Shown piece after piece: positions 11,356-22,538 of a stretch of DNA of 64,000 bases. This DNA comes from Cercospora beticola (taxonomy: Eukaryota; Ascomycota; Dothideomycetes; Mycosphaerellales; Mycosphaerellaceae), in assembly GCF_033473495.1 (NCBI RefSeq), contig NC_088943.1, positions 1 through 64,000 on the forward strand. The letters are read 5' to 3'. Made by a program: the position numbers and the translations under genes. Position 1 is the first letter of the stretch. Each line of letters begins with the position of its first letter. The notes under the pieces are model-generated. The model was not told the DNA's origin. It ran no database searches and saw only the letters and a program-made list of their open reading frames with translations.

Positions 11356-11571
11356 ATTCAAGCAAAACGGAAAACACAATGGCAAATGTGCCTCCAATCT
11401 GACGCTGTCTTTCATAGGTCATTTCCGGCCGCCGCGAAGAATGTCCGAAGCTGTCGACGGAAAGTCCGAACGCCCGTCGGCATCTCCGTCTCCCTGGTCC
11501 TGGCCTTGAACGCGGCATCAATCAATACTCGCTCGTTCGAACGCCGCATCTCAATATCAAGAAACTTCGAG
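11356..11571. promoter_or_regulatory. Bidirectional promoter between SDR and IlvD genes
   Basis: These 216 bases separate the divergent start codons of the SDR (minus) and the sugar-acid dehydratase (plus). Both genes must be driven from here. I did not find a motif I could assign to a named regulator. Confidence 0.55.
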
Positions 11572-13444
11572 ATGGCCAAGAATTTGCAAGATTACGATTT
11601 GGACATGCCAGTAAGCGGGCAAACGACTGGCCTTCGACAAGGACTCACAGCATATGGCGACGCACACTTCTCCCTGTTCTTGCGAAAGGTCTTCATCAAG
11701 GCCGCTGGCTACAGCGAAGATGCCCTGTCTCGGCCGATCATTGGCATTATCAACACGCACCCCGGATTCAATCCTTGCCATGCTCAGGTCCCTCAATTGG
11801 TGGAAGCGACAAAGCGAGGCATCCATCTCGCAGGTGGCCTCGCGATCGATTTTCCCACCATCAGCTTGCATGAATCGTTCTCCTCGCCCACCAGCATGTA
11901 TCTCCGAAACCTGATGTCAATGGACACAGAAGAAATGATCAAGGCGCAGCCTATCGACGCATGCGTCATGATCGGTGGCTGCGACAAAACTGTGCCCGCT
12001 CAACTCATGGGTGGTATCTCCGCCAAAAAGATCGTTCTGCCTCTGGTCGTGGGACCAATGATGCCCGGATCGTTCAAGGGCACGCGCATTGGAGCTTGCA
12101 CTGATTGTAGAAATCATTGGGCATCATATCGTGCTGGCGAGATGGACATCGAGGACATTGCAGGAATCAACGATGAGCTTGCTCCTACAGTATGTCAAAC
12201 TCAGTCAAATTGCTTCTTCTGCAGCCACAATCTGACCTTTTCCCTTCCAGGCTGGAACGTGCGGCGTCATGGGAACTGCCAGCACAACGGCTTGTATCAC
12301 GGCCGCGCTTGGTCTCATGCCATTTGAGGGAGCTTCGGCGCCTGCAGTGTCCGCTGCCAGACTTCGGGTTGCTGAGCAGACTGGCTCAGCAGCTGTGATG
12401 GCAGTTGACTATCCATCAAGAAATCCACAAAGCTTACTTACACGGGACTCGTTTGTCAACGCCCTTACTGTGCTGCAGGCCATTGGTGGTTCGACAAATG
12501 CAATAGTGCACATGATGGCCATAATCAACAGACACCCCGCATTGACTGGCACAATTACACTGCAGACGATCGATGAGATTGGCCGGAACACAGCACTTCT
12601 GGTCGATCTAAAGCCGAGCGGCGACAATTATATGACTGATTTCCACAATGCAGGCGGTATGAATGCGCTGCTACACACTCTTCGACCATTACTGAAGCTT
12701 AACGCTCGAACTATTTCTGGTGAGACACGTGGTGAACGCCTGGACGCCCAACCCTTTACTACGTTTCCATACTCTTCGAGATTGATCCGGCCGTTGAGCG
12801 ATCCGCTATACGAGCACTCCGCGCTCGTGGTTTTGAGAGGCAACCTGGCTCCCAACGGAGCTATAATGAAAGCGTCTGCATCCAAAGATCCTCGATTGCT
12901 AGAATTCTCCGGGCCCGCAGTCGTATTTACCGACACGGCAGATCTCTCGGAACGCATCGATAGCGACGACTTGAACGTGACTCCGGACTCTGTCCTGGTC
13001 CTGCAAAATGTCGGTCCTATCGGAAATCCTGGAATGCCCGAGGCGGGCGTAATACCCATCCCGAGGAAATTGAAGGGCGTCAAAGACATGCTACGTCTTT
13101 CTGATGGTCGCATGTCAGGGACAGCAGGCGGCACAATCGTCTTGCACATCTCTCCGGAATGTGGTATCTTGGAGTCGCCGTTTGGTGTCGTTCGTGATGG
13201 CGATGTCATTGAATGCAGCGTGAAAGAGCGACGGCTTCACATCCGGCTTTCTGACGAGGAGCTGCAAGCTCGGATTGCTGCACGGAAAGAGGTGTTCTCT
13301 GCGAAAAGCAAGCTTGTTACCCGCGGACGCATCTTGGGGGAGAAGAGACGTGGCTACCGAGTACTTTATGAAAACACAGTAAATCAGCCGGAGCAAGGAG
13401 CAGACTTTGACTTCCTGACGGCAAATGGTTCTGTTCACATGTGA
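11572..13444 (+). CDS. IlvD/Edd family dehydratase, sugar-acid type
   Basis: Two exons, 11572-12189 and 12251-13444, joined by a 61-bp intron (GTATGT...TTCCAG), give 603 aa, the usual size for the IlvD/Edd family. These are iron-sulfur dehydratases acting on dihydroxy acids or aldonates. Cluster-ligand regions GGCDKTVPAQ and GACTDCRNH are present, as is the signature TCGVMGTASTT reconstituted across the intron. Later motifs include IGGSTNAIVH, NVGPIGNPGMPE and the LSDGRMSGTAGGT motif. The first residues (MAKNLQDYD) show no clear mitochondrial presequence, unlike the branched-chain amino-acid enzyme Ilv3. With the divergent SDR, an aldonate dehydratase producing a 2-keto-3-deoxy acid is the favoured reading. 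The exact sugar acid is unknown. Confidence 0.88.
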
Positions 13445-13564
13445 GCATTGCCACATTGAGATGCTACCGAGATTGCAGACCACCATGCATGAGCTCTTGC
13501 AATCGATCATTGTTCAGTTCTCCAGCAGTCTCTCGATCATCTTCGTGATGCCGGAATAAGTAGC

Positions 13565-15371
13565 CTATTCAAGTGCATAAGGCTCAACCACAGCGATCCC
13601 AGTATTCGCAGGGATAGTGATAGCGATCGGAAAGCCGCCATAGTCCGGACTCTCACTAGGCATAACAGCGAATTTCCCACTTCTCGTCTCGTCTCCGTTC
13701 AGCAATCTCAACGTCCGCAGCTCGCCTGTCTTTACATCGACCTCTTTCTCCTCAAATCTCGAAATCCCGTTGAACTTCGCTTTGCCGTTCTTCGCAGTGA
13801 ACGAAACTTGGAATCCCCATCCAATCAACAGAAACTCATTCTGATCCAGATGAACGGCCATTCCCGAACCAGCAGAAGGCCTTCCAAAAACATGTGCTCG
13901 TTCCACCCGCAGATTCCAATCCTCAAACTCCATCTCTTTCGGGGAAGAAGGATCACTTCCATCTTCTCTCAACTCATCAAAGAAGAATCCCGCACAAGCG
14001 TCCTTCCTGATCTGCGCTGCTAGCACATACTTCGAGACCTTGCTCAACAGACCATAATGCTTTCCCCACACTTTCTCCAGCTCCTCAACTTCCAAACTAT
14101 CAACCCCAAACGGCGCAGTCCCAATACATCGATGCGAACCAAAAGCCTGCCAAATCCTCCTCGCGCCATAATCATCCCTTCTCTGCTCAGGTATCAACAG
14201 ACCCTGACCTCGGTGACGATATGCCTTACATGAAGCCTCATAATCATTCAGATAGATATCTGGCGCGATCAAGTCCAGCGACGGAGCGAAGAGCTTCCAA
14301 ATGTCGAGGACGTTGCTGACGCCGCCGCCTGAAGGATAATCGCCAGGCTGACCACCACCCGCCACCATAGCTGGAGAATCTTCGGTCGAGTCTTGTGTCT
14401 CTTCAGCATAGTTCTGCCATACATATGTGAATAACGGAAGTGGATACACTGCTTTCCCTGCTGCGGCAACAGTTTCGACGTATTGAGAGAAATGATATGC
14501 CATGAAGAGTTCGTGGACTGTCAGGCCTTCTTCATCGCCGTTCGAAAGATCTTTCCACGTCTTGTTTTTTGCCGCGTTGACGAACTGTAGATGATGGAAA
14601 TTCTTCCAAAAGGGCTCGTTAAGCTGTGACCATTGCTGATGTATAATCCGCAGAAAGTCCGCAGGCAGAGGTTGTTTCCAAGCTTCCACGGCAGGTGCTG
14701 ATCGATCGACCGAATCGCCGAGCAGACCGACTTCGTTTTCGACTTGTACCATCACAATGGTCGAATGTCCTTCGTCAATTTCCTTGATATGCTGCATCAA
14801 GGCCTTGAAAGCTTTCGCATCTGCCTCCCTAGCAGCAGGATGAAAAATCGAAACCGCATCAGCAAGCATCTGTCCATCAGCCGTCCGTAATTCAGCTCGC
14901 GGGAACCGTTTCGCATCACGCTTCACCCATGATGGAGCATACGTCGAAAGTGCTACGTATGGTCATCAGCAATTACTCACATCGACGTCAGCATCGAACA
15001 CAGAACAAACCATTCTTAAAACCCCCAAACCAAAGCAGCACCAATTTCAATCCCTCCTCTCTCGCATCATACACGATCCGATCCAGCTCATCAAACACAG
15101 AACCTCCCTCAGTCGGCTCGATCTGTTCCCAAGTCACAGCTCCAAACACGGTGTTGATATTCGCTGCTTTGAGCTTTGGCCAGATAGGTTTCATATAGCT
15201 CGCTGATGAGAATTGAGAATTTTGCACTTCGCCGCCGAGGACGAGGAAGGGTTTGTTATGGATGATGAGTTGCTGACAATTCCCTGTTGTTGAGAGATGA
15301 GGGATGGTGGGGGAAGTTATGGTTGCTTGGGGTGGCGGTGCGATTGTGTCTTGCATTGTTTCTTGGCGCAT
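13565..15371 (-). CDS. GH35-like beta-galactosidase family glycoside hydrolase
   Basis: Two exons, complement(13565-14952, 15011-15371), with a 58-bp intron give 582 aa; Met6 (15356) is an alternative start. The N-terminal TIM-barrel half carries LGGEVQNSQFSS and the acid/base-type VQVENEVGLLGD motif seen in GH35-like and DUF5597-containing bacterial and fungal glycosidases. LLIPEQRRD is a candidate for the nucleophile strand. The C-terminal part (GFQVSF...KFNGISRFEE...) looks like the beta-rich DUF5597 domain. No signal peptide is visible at either start, so an intracellular glycosidase is likely. It lies tail-to-tail with the IlvD gene, consistent with supplying sugar to the catabolic set. 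The specificity (galactoside or other) is uncertain. Confidence 0.8.
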
Positions 15372-15813
15372 GGTATGCGGTATTGAGCTGAGTGACTCCA
15401 GAAGTGCAGTGCGAGAAGAGAATAGAGCTTCAGCAACTTCATTGAACACCTTGATCGACGTGGAAGAATGATTACGGCCAAGAGCTGCTGCAGCTGTACG
15501 AGGGTAGTGCATGTGAAGGATGCTGCCGGAATGGATATATGCATCGGAATTCCACCAATCATAGATGTTCAAGACCGCAACTCAGAACCTTTCCTCGCGT
15601 TGTTATCGAGCTACAAGCAGCAGCGACATCAAAGCTGGTCGACACTGGGCTGCATGCGATCATGATATCCAAAGACAGGCGCAGCGTGCACACTCCGAAA
15701 TCGCGAGCCCAAACGCGACCGACTTGCATAAAATCCAATGTGGAAGTATGGGCTGGGAGTCCGGAATGCCTTCACTTGTGTTACACCTATATATATGTCG
15801 ATGAAGCCCGCAC

Positions 15814-18395
15814 CTACGGTCCAAACAACGTATTCTTCAGCCTTTGTCGCAGACTTAATTGTATAGGCGGAAGAACTCTCTTGCCATCTTTGTTGACCCC
15901 GTAGCCAATGTACTCGCGCCCCTCGCCGGAGCCCGCAGCATCTGCTGAGGAGGCGGGTTGGGACTGTGTGGTGACTTGAGGCTTACTTTGAGCATTGCTG
16001 GCCCCTGTCACTGCGACTGAAGGGCGTCGCGGAGCACGTTGAGGCCTGCCTTTTTCCAGCTCTTTTTGGGCACTTCACTCGTCTCGGCCGCCAGTGCTCT
16101 CTGGGTACGAAGAGCCGCATTCTCCGTCAATCTTTGTGCACGAACCCTCGAGAGCTCAAGTTGCAGGTCCTCATCCACTCCTCCAGTTCGCTCACTGTCG
16201 GCTGAGATGTATGTGGCTGCTAAAGCCACCAAACCTCCGTCTCTCAGCACTCTTCCTCTTGCATCGACTTTGCAGCCGACTAGGTCGTCTCTACTCTCTC
16301 CGGCTGTCGTCACGATACGACCGACTGCGATGCCGTCACTGTCCCTGACACGCCCCTCGTCAACTACACGTAGACCACTCAAGGAACTGAATGAGTACCC
16401 CGTCTGTTTAGATGATAATGCTAGGGGGACCGCTATTGTCTTTTCAGCTCCCTCTATGGTTACGGTTGCGACAGAGGGAGACAGAGCGGGTCCATTTTCT
16501 CGGAGTTCCGCTCGCAGTGCAAGTGGTATTCCCTGTGTGATCTCCGTATAGGTTCCCTTGGTCGCACCCGGTAAGAATGGTGCGGCTATCGCAACCAGCC
16601 GGCCGTCATCAGTGCGGATCCCGCCATCTCTGTCAACCCCACGTCCGACGAGAGATTCGACGTTGCTGTTCGTCAGAACAACTTTGCCAACAGCATGGCC
16701 ACGTTCATCGCGGACGCGCCCTTCATGGACCACGTAGCAATTGTGCAGCCCGATAGGGCGAGGAGTGGCGCTTTTCCTGGACGGAGTGGGTCGCTGTTCA
16801 TCTTCCGTACGCATCTCCACACCATGACTGGCCAAAAATTTTTTTGTAGAAGCAGCAATTTCATGAGTAGCCTCTCCGTCGACCCCAGGGACATATGGCG
16901 AAGCAAAACCGACAAGTATTTCACCGACCCAGATCAATCCGTTGCTGGCAACTTCCTGACCCAGAAGGTTTCTCGAGTTACTTGTCGTCAACACGACTTT
17001 TCCGACAGCTACTCCGGACCTGTTCCTCACCCGAGCCTCCTGAGCAACGTACAATTGATGATCGCCGTCAAAGAGTGGCGGGAAGTCCTCGTGTGGCGGA
17101 CTCCCGGTGGCCTTTGGTTCTTCCCTACGCAACGGTTGAGCTTTTGATTCGGCCGAGAATCTATTATCCTGCGACTTGCTGTACTTATGATTACTTTCAG
17201 GCGAGGTCGCTGCGCCCTGTTGTCGCGGTTTGGCAGCAGTCTTCGTCTGACCGTCTCGTTTTTCTCGTGCTTGCGCGTGTCGATTTGGTACCAGCTTCAT
17301 GATCGCGTTATACTGAAGAAGCTCTTCGGCTGTCATTCCACTAGTGGACATTGGGTCAGCTTTTGGCTTCTCAGCCACTGCTTCGTCTGAAGTACGCCGG
17401 GGCTGCTTTCCGGCGTCCTGGTGTTTGCGTAGGGCTTCGGATAGCTCTTTGGGATCCGGCGGCCTCTCGTTTTCAATTCTGAACCGGGGCACACCTGTTG
17501 CGATGTCATTCGGCGGCTGAACCGCTCTCCCTGCCGCACTGCGGGTCCCGATTTGCTTCTCATACTTTGTCGCCCAGGAGACTGGAACCCGCGGCTCTCG
17601 AAGTTGCGCAAAGTCGCCTGATCCCGATGCTGCGGCAATTTCTCGTTTGAGTCGCATCATTGCATTCTCTCTTTCACCATAGATTGGCGGTAAATATACA
17701 TTGAAAATACCGAGCAAACAATATGCTCTGTCCTCAGCTCGCGTGGTGTTCCTGTCCCGCATCCAGGACATCTTCGTTTCCACGTCGACTGATGACAATT
17801 TCAAGTCGCCTGCCAGAATCTCGTGCGGGATACCAGATGCCTTGCTAAGCTCGAACACATAGCCTTGCATGATCGAGCTCGAGTGTACCAGACGTAACCA
17901 AAGCGGCGTGCCAGTGGTAATTTTGGCTCCGATGTATCGCCAAGCAGAATCGGCAAAGACGACGGTGGTTGGCGCGAGCAATTCCTGGAGCGTCCACCCA
18001 CGTTTGAACCATTCGCTATTCGATAATTGGAGTGGTTCGGGGCCAACGTAGACCTCCTGATATACATCATGGAGCAATGCGATACAGATAGCCGACTCTG
18101 CGTACCACCTGTACATGGAATTGATGGCTTCAGACAGCTCGACCAGGTTGCGCTTGTCAATGCAGCAGGTGTCGATCCATATCCAGTCTAGATCTAGCTG
18201 ACATTCTCTCACAAACTTGCAAAAGCTCAGGACCTTCTGATACCCAGGCTTCTGCTGCTGTCGGGCGTGGGCGACATCGTCGTACGTTGTCTCATGGCTG
18301 GTCTTGCCCCAGCGGTGAGAGGTGATCGCATACGGCGGCAAGTCTTCGTCCGTGAACTCTTCCAGTTCCAGAGTATGTACATTCAGAAGCCGCAT
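15814..18395 (-). CDS. HET-domain protein with three DUF3659-like C-terminal repeats
   Basis: The main frame is 16008-18395 (795 aa). The N-terminus is a heterokaryon-incompatibility (HET) domain: YAITSHRWG, the WIWIDTCCIDK motif followed by ELSEAINSMYRWY, then FKRGWTLQELLAP. HET domains mediate allorecognition cell death in filamentous ascomycetes. After a charged low-complexity linker come three repeats starting near residues 447, 551 and 674. Each has an E(A/G)RVR...G.AVG(K/R)(V/I)V core and a downstream V...G.(I/V) segment, resembling DUF3659 repeats. A second frame at 15814-16011, ending GKRVLPPIQLSLRQRLK, overlaps the stop and may be a further 3' exon; I could not find an intron that closes the frame. 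Confidence 0.8.
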
Positions 18396-19045
18396 GGCGA
18401 CTGGCCGCTTTCACGGGAATCATATCTTGAGGATGAGACAGGTTGAAGAGCTGAGGTGCGGCTTTCACGAGGCTGGAGTCCAGCCCCGAGCCTTACGCCT
18501 CTCCCGCCACTATGCATAGACGGGACCAGATTGACCAATAAGGCAAGGCTTGCCCTCGACACGCGACTCGCGTCTCGGTGGTTTGTATACTGATGTTCAA
18601 GAACAATCGACCGCGAATGCAAGAACGATATGGCAGTGTTTGCATGCTCGCTCGGATCTTACACAAATGGTTTGGTGGCAAGCAGGGGTGACTGAATCCC
18701 AGGACCTGCACGCTCCGCTTGAACATGCTCACTGACATGACACGAAATCACTGATAACTGCAAAGTCACTGGTGTGCCGAGATCCTGCCGTACTTTGCGC
18801 GAGTGAAAGATTTGTTGTTCAACATGACAATCGTGTTGCTGTGTTAGGAGTTTGAACGATCTGTCCAGGGCTGGCAACCGCCGTCCTTGCCTCATGCATG
18901 TACTTGAGCGAAGAATGGCAATCGCAATTAAGCTTGCAAGGCGGGAAGTTGGGTGGCCAGTTCCTAGCTTATATCCCAAAGGACTGGAGACAGTCAGTGT
19001 CGCTCGCCGCATAAGCGCCGAAGCAAATTGGAGAACCAGAAGAGC
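18396..19045. other. Intergenic region upstream of the HET gene
   Basis: About 650 bases holding the HET-gene promoter and the 3' flank of the next SDR gene, which is on the same strand. Nothing else is recognisable. Confidence 0.45.
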
Positions 19046-20153
19046 TCAACTAAGAGCACTCAAAGCTATCTCCTCCTCCTTCAATCCCGCCAATCTCACA
19101 CTCCCTTCCCACAATCGCCTCTGTTTCTCTTCATCTCTCGCTTTATCAGCAGGCTGGCTGACAGCAGAGCCATCCAGATACAGCGCTTTCGGATGTCTTC
19201 CAATCTCCGCCTCGTCGAAAGCCGCACGAAGAAGATCGCCTCCAGATTTGTACGGCGAGCGAAGCATTCCATTCGGACTGAACCAATTGACGACCTGAGT
19301 GATGGGCGGCACGAGGTAGTTCATCATCACTCGAATCAAGAGGCTTCCGCTTCGCACAAGGCCTGTGCCGCCCATTGTTCCCGGATCGAGAGCTAAGATT
19401 GAGATGCCAGAGAGCTTGGGATCTTGATCAAGTCGTCGCTGCAGTTCGTACCTAGATGCCATGCATTAGAACATTTCTCCGATTGCGTTACCTTGGAAGC
19501 GGCACTCTCTCCCCGAAGTCAACCTACATCAACATGACCAATAGCATCTTACTCATCGAATAGCGCCTCACGCCCGCAGTCGCCTCATCGCCCGGCGTAT
19601 CTGGCTCTGGGTGCGCAAGGATCTCGGTATTCCTGAACACAGTCTTATGGTCCTCTTTGGACACATAACTCTTGCCATACGCACTGTAGGGATCATGAGC
19701 GGCGCTCGAAGTCACAACCATGCGTCCAGAATCTTTGTCCATTGAACCCAGGAGTAGTAGAACGAGAAGGAAATGAGCCAGGTAGTTTGCGCCGAAGTTC
19801 ATCTCGAAACCATCGACGGAGAATTTCTGTCCAGTTGCCTGCCATACGGTTGCATTGATGAGGATGGCGCGGATTGGAGGCAAAGCGCCCGAAGCGACGC
19901 GCGACTTGACAGATTCGGCGAATTTGCGGACGTTATCGAGCGAGGATAAATCCAACTGTTCGAGCGCGTACTGGTGTGCAGCTGGAGCAGAGTCCAGCAG
20001 TTGGACTAGATCTGGGCAGGATGAGGGGTCGCGAGTCGTGTAGAGGCCGAATGATTGCTTGCAGTGGGTAGAGTTGAAGAGTTGCTGTATGAAGCCACGA
20101 CTCAACCCGCCGCTGGCGCCAGTGAGGAGAATTGTCCCTTTTTGTTGTGGCAT
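19046..20153 (-). CDS. SDR-family oxidoreductase, retinol-dehydrogenase/TIC32-like
   Basis: Two exons, complement(19046-19451, 19528-20153), with a 76-bp intron (GTAGGT...CTAG) give 343 aa. The join restores YSMSKMLLVMLMYELQRRLD, the usual active-site YxxxK helix of this class. The N-terminal nucleotide-binding motif is TGASGGLSRG, and ILINATVW, NFGANYLAHFLLVLLLL and MVVTSSAAHDP follow the SDR core order. A stop precedes any other ATG, so the start MPQQKG at 20153 is favoured. The substrate is unknown; relatives act on lipids, retinoids or secondary metabolites. It is divergent from the PQ-loop transporter with a 727-bp spacer. Confidence 0.82.
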
Positions 20154-20880
20154 GGCTACTGGTAGTATTTTAACTGGAGGAGAGGAGATACGAGAGTCCG
20201 CACCGAGAAGTCTGCGATCAAGTAGCACTATATACAAGCCGTGCGGTGAAACTTGCCATATGAACTAGATCAGGGTTGCAAACTTGGTGGCGATGGGTGC
20301 ACGGCGTAGGTGAGCTGCCCGATGGCCGTGTCCGCTCGTGCATAAGAGCGCAATGAGAGATAAATTGGGAAGGCTGCGGAGTGGTAGATGGATGCTTTCC
20401 ACGCCTCTACGAGCATAGACCATCGATGGCCAAACTGTAACTCAAGCTTTCCTGCAAGGTTTGCATAAAACCCGTTTGCCAAGTGGTCGAGATGTTGCGA
20501 GCGGGCGATAAGTCCTAAGTCCGAAAGCCAGTTCTTGACACTCAAATTGAAGGGAGACGGCATCGAACGGTGAGATGATATGGAAGTATTGCAAGGTCAT
20601 GATGCCGAGAGACGACGCTGTACGGCAATCGCGATGCGTAGTCGAAAGGGTGAGAGGATGTGGAGCCGTCGCTGAAGAGCCTCCGCTAATCAACGACACA
20701 TGATTGGTTGATCTCGCGACATCCATTGGCACGCTCAACACAGAGCAACAATTGACTTTTTCCCACCGTCATCCCGTCCTCGAGCTCAAAAAGCGGAGCG
20801 AGCGCACGAGGACAGCGAGGTCGTGACCAGAAACAGAGGAGGAACTTCCCCTCCACCGAATACCACAAGCATCCGCCAAA
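20154..20880. other. Divergent spacer between SDR and PQ-loop genes
   Basis: 727 bases containing both promoters. No gene, RNA or repeat is supported within it. Confidence 0.45.
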
Positions 20881-21962
20881 ATGACCAACATCCCGCTCAC
20901 GTGGAACGAAGCCCTCAGCGGCATCTCAGGCAGCGTCTCGCTCGCCGCCTGGATCTTCCTGCTCGTACCGCAGCTAGCGGAGAACTACAACAACGGACAC
21001 GCCGACGGCGTCTCGCTGACCTTCCTCTTCATCTGGTTCTTCGGCGACATCACCAACTTCGCCGGTGCAATCTGGGCCGGACTCGTGCCGACCGTCATTG
21101 CGCTGGCCGTGTACTTCTGCTTCCTCGACCTGATCCTCATTTCGCAATGTTTATACTACCTGGGCATGAAGAAGAGGAGGGCGAAAGAAAATGGGGACAA
21201 ACTTGTCGCTGGAGGCAATGCAGTCATGCAGCGGGCTGAGAGCAGTGAGACCACGCCGCTGCTGAACGGGAACAATGTGGCTGCTGCGAATGGCAACAAG
21301 AGCCTGCAGAGCTCGCCGACAACGAGGAGGAGGTTGACGGATGTGACGGATGAGAATTTGGGTCTCCCAGGCTCACGGAGGTCGAGCAGTGCTATGCAGC
21401 GACAGCGGACGAATACCAATGAGCGCCTGGACGGTCTGTCCAAGATTCTGGAGGAGCCAACAACGGGAAAGACGTGGTTGAAGAATAGCTTATCTATTGT
21501 GCTCATCCTTGCTGCCGGCGCAGGAGGCTGGGCCATCGCTTGGAGAGCAGGTGTATGGCAACCCACACCACTCGGCGAAGAAGGAAGCGACGAACATACT
21601 CCCATTGGCGCGGAGATCCTAGGCTACATCAGCGCGGTGGCATACTTGGGCGCACGCATTCCTCAGATCATCAAGAACCAGCGCGAGCGAAGCTGTGAGG
21701 GACTCAGTCTCCTCTTCTTCATGCTTAGTCTGCTTGGTAACTTCTCATATGGTGCGGGAGTGAGTATCCCAGCTACTTTCTATCTCAAGCTGTTCGTACT
21801 AACCATTTCCAGATCCTGTTCCACTCCATCGAGAAGAAGTACATCATCAAGAACCTGCCCTGGCTTCTCGGCTCGCTTGGTACCATGTTCGAGGATGCGG
21901 TCATCTTCGTGCAATTTCACACCTTTGGTGAGAAGAAGGAGTCCAGTGAAGCGGTCGTGTGA
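20881..21962 (+). CDS. PQ-loop repeat vacuolar amino-acid transporter, Ypq1-like
   Basis: Exons 20881-21759 and 21813-21962, joined by a 53-bp intron (GTGAGT...TTCCAG), give 342 aa. There are two PQ-loop repeats. The first contains FLLVPQLAENY in a leading set of hydrophobic helices; the second contains YLGARIPQIIKNQ in a trailing set. A hydrophilic linker rich in Ser/Asn and basic residues lies between. This seven-helix arrangement matches fungal Ypq/RTC2 and lysosomal PQLC2 proteins, which export basic amino acids across the vacuolar membrane. The early DGVSLTFLFIWFFGDITN motif is typical. This looks like a conserved core gene, in contrast to the accessory genes nearby. Confidence 0.9.
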
Positions 21963-22538
21963 GAAGCTCGCACAACCATGGAGATGGCCGTGCCCTCGAC
22001 CATGCACAGTTCAATAGCACGCCGAGCCGCCTCGCTGTTTCCCTACGAAATATTGAAACTTGGTGCTGGTTCTTGTTCGCGATGCTGGCCAGCGTACATC
22101 ACCACGAAGGCTTGTTCACGTCCGCTGATTGCACACATCGATTCCGGACAACGGTGAATACACGGGCAGCGATTTCCATGGCAGAAGTCCGAAGCGACTG
22201 AAGCAGTGCGCTCTTCTCATTGGATCTGGCGTCGACGACGGGAGGCGATTCTGTCTCAGACAAGTCTCGACTGCGCAGCCCTGTGTAGGCTGAAAACAAC
22301 GTGGGTCTCTGGAGAACACTGGAGAACAAAGTGCTTTCTGGCGACTGCCATAAGCCGGAATTTCGGCCTTCGAGGGCCACTACAATGGCGCGTTACTCCC
22401 GAAAGCAACCCAGCGTGACTACGCACACTCAATCACTCACAGCAGCGGACCTGAAGCGCGCGTTGGCTACAAGATGGACGCTCTTCTCTGCGTGCAGGCC
22501 GAGCTTTGTCAACAGAAACCTCCAAAACCGAAACCAAG
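21963..22538. other. Intergenic region upstream of the SRA gene
   Basis: About 575 bases with only short overlapping frames. It contains the leader and promoter of the SRA-YDG gene and no other recognisable feature. Confidence 0.4.
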
